Source: Leucocoprinus leucothites (lineage: Eukaryota > Basidiomycota > Agaricomycetes > Agaricales > Agaricaceae). Taken from it: a stretch of DNA of 64,000 nucleotides. The stretch covers positions 1,860,001 through 1,924,000 of the forward strand of contig JAACJO010000001.1 of NCBI GenBank assembly GCA_013368445.1, in the 5' to 3' direction. The translations under genes and the position numbers were made by a program. Below the pieces are notes generated by a model that ran no database searches, had not been told where the DNA came from, and saw only the letters and a list, made by a program, of their open reading frames with translations. Each line of letters begins with the position of its first letter. Position 1 is the first letter of the stretch. Positions 45,288 through 56,032 of this stretch are shown here, in pieces.

Positions 45288-48162
45288 ATGAGCTATGACA
45301 AGCGAAGGCCTATGACATCCAAGTCTAAAGCAACAAAGCCTGGAGTGAGTTTGATTTGTTCTGAGGTGTTGGCAAGATTGGTGACCTCAACATACGAAGA
45401 AAGGGCAGAAGACACTTCTTGATATGTTTGGGAGAACATCCTCTCAGCAGACTATTCCACAAACTCCTACACCGCTACCTATTGGAGGCAAGGAGGGAGG
45501 AGACTCTGGAGACACGAGTACGTAGACAAAAACATGCATCGAGGTTGCTGACCTTACCCGTTGATCTAGTAAATTCTAATGATACATTGGTAACGACACC
45601 TAGACGGAATCCTATTGAGATACCTATGCTCGAGGACCAAACTGATATTGGACCGAAACTGGCGGATACTGCCTTCATAGACTTTGACTACTTGGATCCC
45701 GACACCGGCCCAGAGAGCCCATTCATAAACCAAGACAGCTCACAAGGCAGTAGAGATGCGCCAATCATTATCGCCGACTCGTCTCCCACAAAACCTACAG
45801 AGGACTCTATAGAAGATGAACGCCAAGCAGACCCTATTCCTATACCTACACTTGAACTGAAGAAGAAACCTTTCCACCCTTTCTTTGCTCCTCGCAGGAA
45901 ATTGACCAACCTGGCTACTCCTCCAAAGTCTCCGCGATGGCATCGCACACGAGATCCAGAGGCCGCATTCCCGGACCGTGATTCTCAACATGTTAAAGGG
46001 TTTCAGACATCATATTCTTCCCCACCCTGTCCCTTTGAACGTCGACATGCCAATACGAATATTATCGTTAACCCTGGACTGCCATTTTCTGGAAACCCCC
46101 GGACTGAAGAGTGGGTCAAGGACGCTCCTGTCCTGGACTTTTTATTGCCGCATAAACTCGAAGAGGGTGAAGACCCTCACGACGAGGTTATCCCGCCAAC
46201 GGCCGAACAAGGAATTCACGTTGAATCTATCAATTCGAGTCTTATACGAGAACATCCGGCCATTAAACGCGTGGTTGATTCGGCGAAATCTACGGACAGT
46301 TCGTCATCATCATCAGGCCAATTATGGACGGATGCTTGGCGGCCCAGGTGTGCGAAAGAAGTGCTCGGGAACGAACATTCTACCATATATCTGCGAAATT
46401 GGCTACATACACTAGCGATACAACTGAATCCCGCAGAAACGGGGAACGAGAACAAGAAAAAGAAGCGAAAGAAGGCGAAGAAGCGGCCGCGTGTAGTTCG
46501 AGAAGTTGCGAGGAAGAAGCCGCGTAGGGATGGCCTGGAAGGATTTTTGGCAGAAGATGATGAAGAGGATGACGTCGATCTGCCAACTTGGAACATGGAG
46601 GAGGAGGAGAATGAACTGACAAATTATCAGGGCGAGTCGTCCCAACACTCGGGCGTGGACGAGACGTCGTTGTCGTCGGCTTTTGCGTCGGACGAACCCG
46701 AAACGATAAATGAACGACTTCACAATACGATACTGTTAAGTGGACCGTCAGGAACAGGAAAAACGGCGGCTGTATTCGCATGTGCCGAGGAATTGGGCTG
46801 GGAGGTATTCGAGGTTTATCCGGGTATAGGAAGGCGAAATGGTGCGAACGTGGACAATCTGGTGGGAGAGGTTGGGAAGAACCATCTCGTGAGGAAAAAA
46901 ACAGGCGCCACACGACAGGTATCGATTGGTACATTGCTGTCAAAGAATACAGGGGTAGACGGCGAGACTGAGGGATTGGTAGGTTCAGGCGAAGCATCGG
47001 CTGGGGAAGGGGGGCAGGAAATCAGACAATCTCTGATCTTGTTGGAGGAAGTGGACTTGTTGTTCAAAGATGATGTGAACTTTTGGCCCGCGGTGACTAA
47101 TTTGATCAAAGAGTGTCGACGACCGGTCATCTGCACCTGCAACGGTAAGGAAACCGGCACGGGCGTGCCGATGGAAACAATAGCTGACGACGGATTGTAA
47201 CATATCACAGATGCATCTCTCGTCCCTAGGGATGAATTACCCCTTCAAAGGGTGCTATATTTTGAGCCTTGTGCCCCAGAGATTGGTACGGCATATCTTC
47301 AAGGCCTGGCCCGCGCCGAGGGATACACAGTTCCACAAGAGACGCTACGGAGAATTTACTGCGATACTTATGAGCTGAGTGCGCCCACAGTGCACTATGA
47401 GTTGCCCGCGTATGACCTACGGAGGGCAATCCATCGAGTCCAAATGGGGTGTACCACGGGCGGCCGATGGGGGACCAAGAATAGTGCAGAGTGTCAAGAC
47501 GGCTCGCGGGATGTAGCCTGGGAGATCTCACATGAAGGTGCCAACGACAGGCATCGAGGTATGTGGGAGATGGACGGGATCAGTCAGCAAGTTGACCTGC
47601 TGTCGATTGTGGACGAATGGGTAACGGAAAGGGTGCGTGAAGGTTCAGAGGTAAGCAAACACGTAGAAGCTGGGCAGCGGAGATTCGCTGAGCTTTAGGA
47701 TAGGCTTTAGGGAGTGCATCCTGTGATGATGATGAGAACGGGCATAAAGTTCTATATGGAGGGGCTTATGAAATCGGGCTAGTAGGTGATCGAGATAGAG
47801 AGATGAAGCAAACAGCCATACGACTTGCACGTGGACAAGTGGCACCGGGGACGTGTATCGACGGAGATGGGCATCTGAGATGGGAGTTGTTCCGAAGACG
47901 GCAGGTATATCAGGAGGAAGTGGTAGGCCGGGGACTGCTGGGGCGGGGGCCGCGACGAACGAGCGAGTGGACGGAGGAAATGGCGTTGCTCCGGGAAATG
48001 GGGCGGCGACTGTTGTTAGAGGAAGAGATGCCGGGGGTCGGACGGCGGACACGGAACAGCAGGCGGGAAAGGGGCCTTGAAGCGGTGGAAGGCGTGGGAA
48101 AGGAGTTGTTAGCGGCAGCGTGCAGCGGGATGGAGTGGCAACGTGGGGTGGCAGGGCTGTAG
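45288..48162 (+). CDS. ELG1: Elg1/ATAD5 alternative clamp-loader large subunit
   Basis: Elg1 replaces Rfc1 in an RFC-like complex that unloads PCNA after replication. The protein is about 880 residues. The first two exons join to give KGQKTLLDMFGRTS, a PIP-box-like motif at about residue 20. Residues 40-400 are disordered and acidic. The AAA module begins LWTDAWRPRCAKEVLGNEHS. Walker A is GPSGTGKT at about 448-455 and Walker B is LILLEEVD at about 545, with ECRRPVICTCND nearby. Walker B has Glu-Glu-Val-Asp rather than the DEVD of active clamp loaders. The C-terminal part after 47650 is reached through an intron and ends in Arg/Gly-rich sequence. It lies only 77 bases before the next gene. Confidence 0.9.
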
Positions 48163-48239
48163 ATTGAAGTTGTTTATTGCAATATAACCTAAATGGGAGA
48201 CACGCGAGTATTTACACCTTGTGAGCTTTGGAATCTGCC

Positions 48240-49715
48240 ATGGCGTCTTCGCGCAGTAGCAGCAGCCCAGAGGCGACTCCGAGGAGTGTGCGCTCTCCAA
48301 TGGGCCCACTTGCCCCCCTCGAGTATCTCCAGACTCAGCGTAGGGGTTCTATCACAGACCCCCAACTCCATGCTGCACCCAACACCTCCCCCCACCTCCG
48401 CAATCTCCTCCGTTCCCCTTCCCTCGATCCTCTTCCTCCCCCAAGATCTGCCAACGGTCTTCCCATCGACTACAACATGCGCCGTCACTCCATTGCAACG
48501 CAGCACCCACACGGTATCAAGCGTAAAATCTCTTCAGATCGCCACGTCTTTGCCCCCGTTGGCGAAGAGTCCGACCCTCATCTTGTCGGTCCCGGCGTCC
48601 CTAGTCTCATGCATCTCGACACAGAGCCTCCTGCTCCAAAGCGTCGTGGTTCTGCCATTGACACCCAGCGCATAGCTCAACTCTCTCTCAATGACCGCCG
48701 CGCCTCAACCGACTCACGCTCTTCCGCTCATCCTTGGTGGGACTCTCACCGCCGCGACTCGACCTCCTCCATGCTCTCCAACCCATCCAGTACTGGTTAT
48801 AGTTCTGCCTACACTGGTGGCGACTCCCCTCACAACCGTCTTCCGCCCTCTATCGCTGCTTTCTCTTGGCCAAACTCTGACAACGCTTCTGAACCCACCC
48901 AGTTACCGTCTCTTACTCGCCCGCCCGACCCCAACCCACCCGCAAACACTATTCCCCCGCTCAGCTATCTCGCAGATCGCCGCATGTCCGTGCCTGACAC
49001 CCTCATCTCTCATCCCAAATCTATTACCCCGAGGTCTCCCAGGCCGCCTTCACGCCAGGGCCACCCACCAGAGCCCATCACCCGTTCCAGTTCAGGCCAG
49101 GATAATTCAAACCCTCAATCTGCATCCGCCCTTGCTGCAGCAAAGAAAGACTCTGGCCCCACACCCTATTCGCGTTCTCCAGAACTCAGAGTCTCTCACA
49201 AGCTTGCCGAGCGCAAGCGGCGGAAGGAGATGAAAGATCTATTCGACGAGCTCAGAGATCAACTCCCTGCAGATCGAGGCATGAAGGCTAGCAAGTGGGA
49301 GATCCTCACCAAAGGTCCGCCTTGGCAACCTTGTATTATTAGCGCGCACTGATCCTTTGTTGTTTTTTTTTTTTTTTTTTCAAAAGCCATCGACTTTGTG
49401 GTACAGCTCAAACAGTCCAATCAGGACATGATGCGTGAGATCGAACGCCTGCGTCAAGAGGTTGACATTGCACGAGGGGGCCCTGGCTATTCTCCGGCTC
49501 CTCCTCCTTCATCTTCACACGTCGTGTATGGACAACCATCTCAGGTTCCCGTCGTGCCGTCACAAGGTCCCCCACCTCCACTCCTCCAGCCGCCTCTTCC
49601 AGGCCCCTCCCAGCTCCCTCTCTCCCGACCACCTACCCAAAACGTCTATCCTTCCCTCACTTCCAACCCACCACCCAATGGCGGTCATCACCGATCAGAG
49701 CCCTCACCACCATGA
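48240..49715 (+). CDS. bHLH transcription factor
   Basis: The protein has about 475 residues in two exons. It is mostly Ser/Pro-rich and disordered, with a basic helix-loop-helix near residues 315-370: basic region [20 protein letters not shown] (His, Glu and Arg at the E-box contact positions 5, 9 and 13), a loop around [14 protein letters not shown], and helix 2 [20 protein letters not shown] spanning the intron. Helix 2 runs on as a short zipper-like stretch, so binding to CACGTG-type E-boxes is likely. Nothing shows which pathway it serves. The intron ends in an 18-base T run (49363-49380) before its acceptor. The first in-frame ATG is at 48240, with the ELG1 stop just upstream. Confidence 0.9.
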
Positions 49716-50224
49716 TTATCATATTTGCTTTCTCCCTGGCCCCTTCCTTTGTTTCTTTGTTTCTTTTTTTTTTTTTTTTGACCCGCCTCTTGTTCACGGT
49801 TCTGTAAGCTTATTATTCCCTTCCGCGCCATTCCTTTTCGTTTTTGCTATGGAGAAAACTCTACCGATCCGTCGAATATGTGTATCCAGGACATTCACGA
49901 CGGGCTTTCGTTGATCCTGGTACCCTTTCTGTATTTGTAGATGCTGCATTACTCAATCCAATGTCCTTAGAATCTTATCGTAAGGTCTTTTGTTGTATAC
50001 CCTATCGCTTTGTACCTGAAATTGAGACAATGGATATTTCATCATTGGTGATGACAAATAATGCCAAATACGCACTTGTCATTCCACAGCTGCTGGTGCA
50101 TTGGCTAGAGGGCTTCCATCTGCCACCATCCCGTATACCCCGCCACCCCCTGCTTGTCTTGTCCTACTCTTTTTATTTTATTACACGACTTCTTTAGACG
50201 CTAGCCCTGCCCTCGACTCCCACA
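49716..50224. other. Intergenic between bHLH and TFIIF genes
   Basis: This is about 510 bases. It includes a 16-base T run at 49764-49779, just past the bHLH stop. The rest is AT-richer, without a clear gene. It holds the TFIIF promoter. Confidence 0.5.
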
Positions 50225-51426
50225 ATGGCCCCCAAACAGCCTTCAATCGATTTACTCTTTCATCCGAAAAAGAACAAGAAATCACAGCAACCTTTACCTC
50301 CCCGCAAGACTCCACCAACACCACGTCCGAAACCTTCACCCGAGAAGAAGCAAGAAGAGGGACTGCAGCTTCCAGACTGGCCGTTTCAAGAATATAGGCT
50401 GCTGTCGTCCTCACTCAATGGCTGGAAATATGATGTGATGAAGTTTGACTCACGCAAAATTCAGGATGTCTCGAGATGGACAGCACCCGTAAAACTCAAC
50501 CGGAAGGATCTTCGAAGAGACGAGCCTGCGAGTGAAAGTGTACCGCAGGCTGTAGGTCCTATGCTGGGACCGGATGGGAAACCCGTTATTGGGGCCGATG
50601 GCAAAGTCGTGATGGTCGACTCTGAAGGAAAACCCATTCACCCTGCTGAGAGTTCTGGGTCTGGGAAGGACAAGGGCAAAGCGGCTGCTGCGAATGCTGC
50701 TGCTGCGACAAAGAAGCGTTTTCAGAAGAAGACGAGGCAGGTCTTTTATGTTCCGGAAGAGGTCAGGCAGTTGAGGAAGGAGGAGAGGTACCCTTGGGTG
50801 ATGGAGGACTCGAGTCAGGATAATAAAGAGCTATGGATTGGACAGTTGGAGGATATAGGCAAGGCGGAGACACATGCGTTCTTTATGCCTGCTGCGAATG
50901 ATGTGTTCAAGTTTGTTCCTGCGCATCGGTGGTACAAGTTTCAAAAGAAATTGAACCATGGTCTCCCCACGGATACGGCAGGCGTGGAGCAATTAGTATG
51001 TCTATTGAGGATGTATAGGAGCTCCCTGGCTAATACATGTGCCTGCAGTATACGACAACGCAGAAACGTGACCCCCAGGCTTGGCTGGCCAGCCGGAACG
51101 GTGGTAGAGGTGTTTCAACTGCCACTGCTGCCATGTTCAAGGCAGAGGCAGAGGACAGGAGCTCGCTCGTACATGACTCTAATCAGAGTTTGGGTCCCGG
51201 TGGAAGGAGATTGAGAACTGTGGACAGTGGGATGGATCATCTGTTCGGCGACGATGATGAGGATGGAAATTACAAGCGGAGACGAGCAAGGGAACTGGGC
51301 GAGGAAGGTGATATGGACGAGCAAGTTTATGAGGAAGACTTTGCCGATGACGACGAACATGCTGTTCCGGATGACAACGACGAAGAAGCAAAGGAGGCCG
51401 AGGTTCGTTTGCTCGACTGTGTTTCG

Positions 51427-51466
<40 letters not shown>

Positions 51467-52403
51467 GACTCTATGGTGACAGGAACGACTGAAGCGGGAA
51501 TACCGGGCGGCGAACAAACATCGTGAGGCTGGCATTGACGAAGATGAAGATGAGCCAGATAATCCCGGAATGAGTAAACAGGCGAAAGCAATACAAAAGC
51601 TCATCCGTAATCGCGAAGGGAACGATGCATATGAATCTGATGATGAGGATAACCGGAATCCTTATGCAAGCTCGGTAAGCCTTATCAGCGTGTAAAGGTC
51701 ATACCGGACAGTAAATCAACTGTCTGAACAGGAAGAGGAAGAGGAGGAAGAGGAAGTACCCACTCACACCGGACCTGCTATCCAACAACAGCCCCAGCAG
51801 GTTGACGTTCAAGGCAGGTCCCAAACACCGAAACCTGCAGGAGAGCCCGCCAAATCTCAGTCAGAGGTCAATGGCTCACGAACCACATCACCTCTCGCGT
51901 CGCCAAATCTGGGTGGGGGACATTCTGTTGTTGCCAAGCGTGCTACCAGTCCCAAGGCATTCAAATCAATGGACCAGGGTGTCAGCAAGAATAACAGCCC
52001 AGCAAGCAGCCGAGCGACCAGCCCCGTCGCGGGAAGTCGCGCTACGAGCCCTGTAGCAAACGGCCAAAAGCTTGCCAACAACAAACGCAAGGCAGAAGAT
52101 GCGACGCACGCGAGTAGTCCTGGTGCCAATGGCCAGCCGAAACTCAAGAAGCGGAGAGAAGTCGCACCTGTGACCCCGGAGGAGATGCAGTCTATGTTGA
52201 TTGAATGGTTGAAGACGTCACCAAGGGAAAAGGCAACTACAAGAGAGTGCATTCAGCATTTTACACCGTATCTTACAGATCAGGCGAAAAAGGCCGAGTT
52301 CTCAAAGCTAGTGAGGGAGGTCGCCATGCTGAAGGATGGTATCCTCGCTCTTCGCGCTAGTGCTGGGTCTGCGGCTCCCTCCCCTGCGCCAATGGCACAA
52401 TAA
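50225..52403 (+). CDS. TFG1: TFIIF alpha subunit (RAP74/Tfg1)
   Basis: TFIIF accompanies RNA polymerase II in initiation and early elongation. The N-terminal dimerisation region is at about 40-280: WPFQEYRLLSSSLNGWKYDV, KFDSRKIQDVSRWTAPVKLN, RYPWVMEDSSQDNKELWIGQ and FFMPAANDVFKFVPAHRWYK. A long acidic and Ser-rich middle contains repeated RATSPVA units (SSRATSPVAGSRATSPVANG). The C-terminal winged helix (VTPEEMQSMLIEWLKTSPRE...LTDQAKKAEFSKLVREVAML) is complete. Four exons follow the large first one. One intron carries a CT microsatellite. The start ATG is at 50225. Confidence 0.95.
51427..51466 (+). repeat. CT dinucleotide microsatellite inside a TFIIF alpha intron
   Basis: This is an almost pure (CT)n run of 40 bases with one TT interruption, lying between donor gttcgt (about 51402) and acceptor gacag (about 51482). 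It may serve as the pyrimidine tract of the intron and is likely length-polymorphic. Confidence 0.95.
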
Positions 52404-53548
52404 CTCTTTGCGGTAGTCTGCAGAGGGGATTATTTGATGGTCAGTTGGCGCTGATTTGTTTCCATCTTTTGTATCGCTAGCACACGGTAGCCGGATTTGA
52501 CCTTTGACGTTTTCCCGTGCTCGAGCTATTTTATATAAGATACTCACCGGGTTGCTCTTAGCACGGCTTAATCGATCCGGTTCGGACTGTGCCTTTCTGT
52601 ACTTGTTTGTGCATATATATACGCTTATCCAGCACTCAAGCCCGCAAGGCACCCGTCAGTTTGAATGCTACGGCGAGAGAAGGCCTTTGAGCCAGTTTTG
52701 GAGAGCCAAGGTTGTCATATGGACGGCTGTGTACAGTAGTGGTCTCCAGTGACGCCGTTAAAGGCTGTGAGCGTCATCATTCGTTGGTTTGTCTTGGAAA
52801 ACCTAAGCGATCGCTCGCTGCCTATACAAAGTAGGTCGGTTGCTAAATTTAGAACCCAAGAGGCGTCCCTCTAAGCGAAGATCACCTTCATTTGGTCATT
52901 CAGTGCGTACCTTCTCTACTTCGCAGCGGGAAATTTGAAAAGGGGGGGATATATGTCCATTGTGAGTACTTACCGCGTCTGTCCGTGAGTTGCATGTGGT
53001 CTGGCTGTGGTTTGCGGATTGATGGAGAGCAGCTCGGTGGCTCGGCATGACCATTCGATTATCAGGGTTCGGCGCATAGGACCTACCTAAGCAATATGTG
53101 CCTTGCCCGGAAGGCAGCATCTCGTCACACAAAAAGTCGAATTTTGGGCGCATATATCCAGCAGTTTCATCCCAGAAAGCCATCTCGACATGACTGGCTC
53201 ATCATCTCAAGTTGAATGATTCTTCCTGGGAGGCGGAAGACTTCCTTAGGTCTCTTTATCTTTAACTCGAGCGGCTGGCATATGCGGTTACGTAACTCGA
53301 TCTAAGATGGGATTCTCCCTCTCGGGAAAATGATATAAAAACATGTCGCATCTAACCGTTATCTCGTGCGTTTCTCTTCCCCCAATACCCATCTCACCCT
53401 CTCTCCCTCTGGCTTGTCGCTGAGTTCTCCGTTCCCTCTCCTTCTCGTGTCTACTAGGGTCTCGCCAGCCCCCCTCTCTATCCCTCTATACATCGGACAC
53501 TATTACATTACTGGTCTAGGTTCCTCTCGCTTATATCTCTCCGACATC
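52404..53548. other. Intergenic with chitin deacetylase promoter
   Basis: This is about 1.15 kb. The 3' third is the chitin deacetylase promoter with a TATA element and a CT-rich leader. A 95-codon open frame on the minus strand (52896-53183) has no family features and is not taken as a gene. Confidence 0.5.
53334..53340 (+). promoter_or_regulatory. TATA box (tataaaa) of the chitin deacetylase gene
   Basis: The sequence tataaaa lies about 215 bases upstream of the start codon. A strongly pyrimidine-rich stretch (53375-53500) follows, as often seen in well-expressed fungal genes. The downstream leader would be long, so the true transcription start is unproven. Confidence 0.5.
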
Positions 53549-55233
53549 ATGTTGCTTGTCTCGTTACTTCTTGTCGCCCCTGCCGTCCTTGCTGTCTCCG
53601 TGCCAGCTTCTGAATCCCCACACGACCACCCAGTCAAGAGGTCACTTGGTGCTCGCTGGTACCACGACGAACATCACCCTGTCTACAATCTCTTTCGTCG
53701 TGGCGGACAAACTGACGGTATCACATACCCCGCCGTCGGCTCTCTAAGTGAGTACATGCTAGCTTGTATGCGCATATATCGAGTCCACTCATACACAACG
53801 ATGCTTTTCTACAACAGCATGGGGAGCTAACTTCCCCAAGAGCACTCCTGATTCCGGCCAGCTTCCTCAGGCATGGGTTGACGCGTTGAATGTTGCAGTA
53901 AACACTGGCAAAATTCCTGACGTTCCCGTCGCCGAGCAGGAGCATGGAGCCGATCCCAAGTATCCTGGACATGATCCCATGTCTCCCGAGATTTGCTCGT
54001 CGACGTACAAGTGCATCAGCAGCGCGGCCTGGTGGGATGGCCCGGAGGGCTACTTTGCTAGCTCTTTTGACGACGGCCCCCAACCCGTGAGTAAATGTAT
54101 GCACTTTTTGTCAGACGGCCCCTGATCTTTTCCTCAGACTACAGACAAACTTCTCACTTTCTTGCAAGAGAAGAACGTCCATACTACTCATTTCATGATT
54201 GGTGTCAACATCCTCCAATATTGGTCTGAGTTTGTGAAAACCTTTGAGGCCGGAGATGATATTGCTGTTCATACATACACCCATCCTTATATGACCACCC
54301 TCAGCAACGAGGAAGTCGTTGCCCAAGTACGTTGCAGTATCTTCTTTCCGATGCCCAAGCATCTCACGCGCTGCCTAGCTTGGATGGACGATGGAACTTA
54401 TTCACAATTCTACTGGTGGTCGTGTACCCCGATTCTGGCGCCCTCCTTACGGTGACTCTGACAATCGCGTCACCGCTATTGCCAAGGAGGTTCGAGTGTC
54501 TTTGCTTTGTATATTCGAATCTTACTGACTTGTGAATAGGTGTTCGGTCTTGAGACCGTCATTTGGAACGAAGAGTACGAATTATTCCACCCTTGAGATA
54601 TCCCTTTCTGACATGATATTATAGCACTGAGGATTGGAGCTTGGGCTCTGGAGGAACTACCCTGGAGACGATTGCGAAGCAGATGCAAGAGTGGCTCTCT
54701 CGTATGGAAATCATGCCTTCGCGCAAGTTTTAAATCTGACATGGATGTATAGGTCCAAAGTCGCCCGGCCTCGTGGTTTTGGAGCATGAAGATTCCGACG
54801 ATGCTCTGAACGCCTTCATAGATGCATTCCCCAAGGTCTTGGAAAGCGGATGGAAGTTTGAGTCCCTTGCTCGGCTCTTTGGTCAAGGTCAGGCCTACCA
54901 GAACTCAAACGACAACAACTCTGAGGTGAAGCCGTACGACATCATGGCCGGCCCCAACAATGGTTCTATGATCATGGCCCAAAGCTCAATGGCGGCTTCC
55001 AGTGGGCCTTCGTCCTCCGAGTGTGTGTTCCCGTCGACGTTTGATTGCTGATGCTGATCTCTTGTCATAGCTCTGGATCACCTACGGCCGGCAACCTTGC
55101 GGCTAGCTCGCCAACACCAGAGATCGCGGCCAACGCGGCAGCTTCAGGTTGGGATCGAGCGAGCTCGCTGCAGTGGATCCTCACGACGATGCTGGGAGCC
55201 TCAGTGATGACAGCGGTGACGCTCTGGGTATGA
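53549..55233 (+). CDS. Chitin deacetylase, GPI-anchor type (NodB/CE4)
   Basis: This enzyme converts cell-wall chitin to chitosan at the cell surface. A signal peptide is at 1-15 ([17 protein letters not shown]). The NodB domain carries all its metal and catalytic motifs: [10 protein letters not shown] (motif 1, Asp-Asp), HTYTHPYM (motif 2, two His), [13 protein letters not shown] (motif 3), WNEDTEDW (motif 4), and LEHEDSDDA in the place of the last conserved His. The C-terminus is Ser/Ala/Gly-rich and ends in a hydrophobic helix ([20 protein letters not shown]), which fits a GPI signal. About nine exons join in frame. CE4 enzymes of this layout in basidiomycetes are cell-wall chitin deacetylases. 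Confidence 0.93.
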
Positions 55234-56032
55234 GTCTTCTCCAGTTTGCATACTATTCCACCCTTCTTTTCTGGGCTGTGTACACGCTACCTTACGCTTC
55301 CACTCTTGGATCCTCCCTTGCCTTTCCTTAATTATTGCATTTCTATCTTGAGACATCTGCACGTATCATAGACTTACCCTATTATCAATGTAGCATAAAT
55401 ACCGTTATGATCGGCCCGCATAGCTTGGACTTTGACTGCTTGGACAATTTCTTCCTCTTATACATGAGAGAACGAACGTTGTACGACCTTTGACGATCTG
55501 TAGCTACTATAGTATCGTTGTTCCCTAGTTGGTACATAGACAGTGGGATGTATTTCCCATGTTATGTCCTGCTGACCTGAAATATGGACGCTGAGGGTAG
55601 CGGTGGTTTAAATGGTATATTCCTCGGACTAGATGGCACACAAGAATAGAACACAGCTAGTAAAGCGAAAGATTACATTGTAAGGAGACATCGTAGACGG
55701 ATCGTGAATGTTTCGTGAATAAGCGTGAGATTGCAAGACGCAAGCTGTATAGTATGATCGTCCAAGAGCAAAGCAGGGAAACGAAAGAAAGAAGAGGTAA
55801 ACCGCCGAATTGGGGAACAGGGGAGGAGACGCCGTGAAATGATATGAAGAGACAAAGAGCTTAGAAAATAGTCGCAGGGCGACCAAAGTTGAGCGATTAA
55901 GGATAAATGGTTAAATAGAAGCGGAAAGAACCTGGGAGAACTGAAGAGGGGGTATACTTGACCAAGGTAGCCTAAAGGGATAGTACGTAAAACACCTTTC
56001 AAGGAAAGCTGAAGTGAATGGGTGATTCAAGA
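55234..56032. other. Convergent intergenic region, chitin deacetylase and kinase
   Basis: This is about 800 bases between converging stops. Minus-strand open frames at 55629-56002 are Phe/Leu/Ser-rich and look like non-coding AT-rich sequence. Nothing else is seen. Confidence 0.5.
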
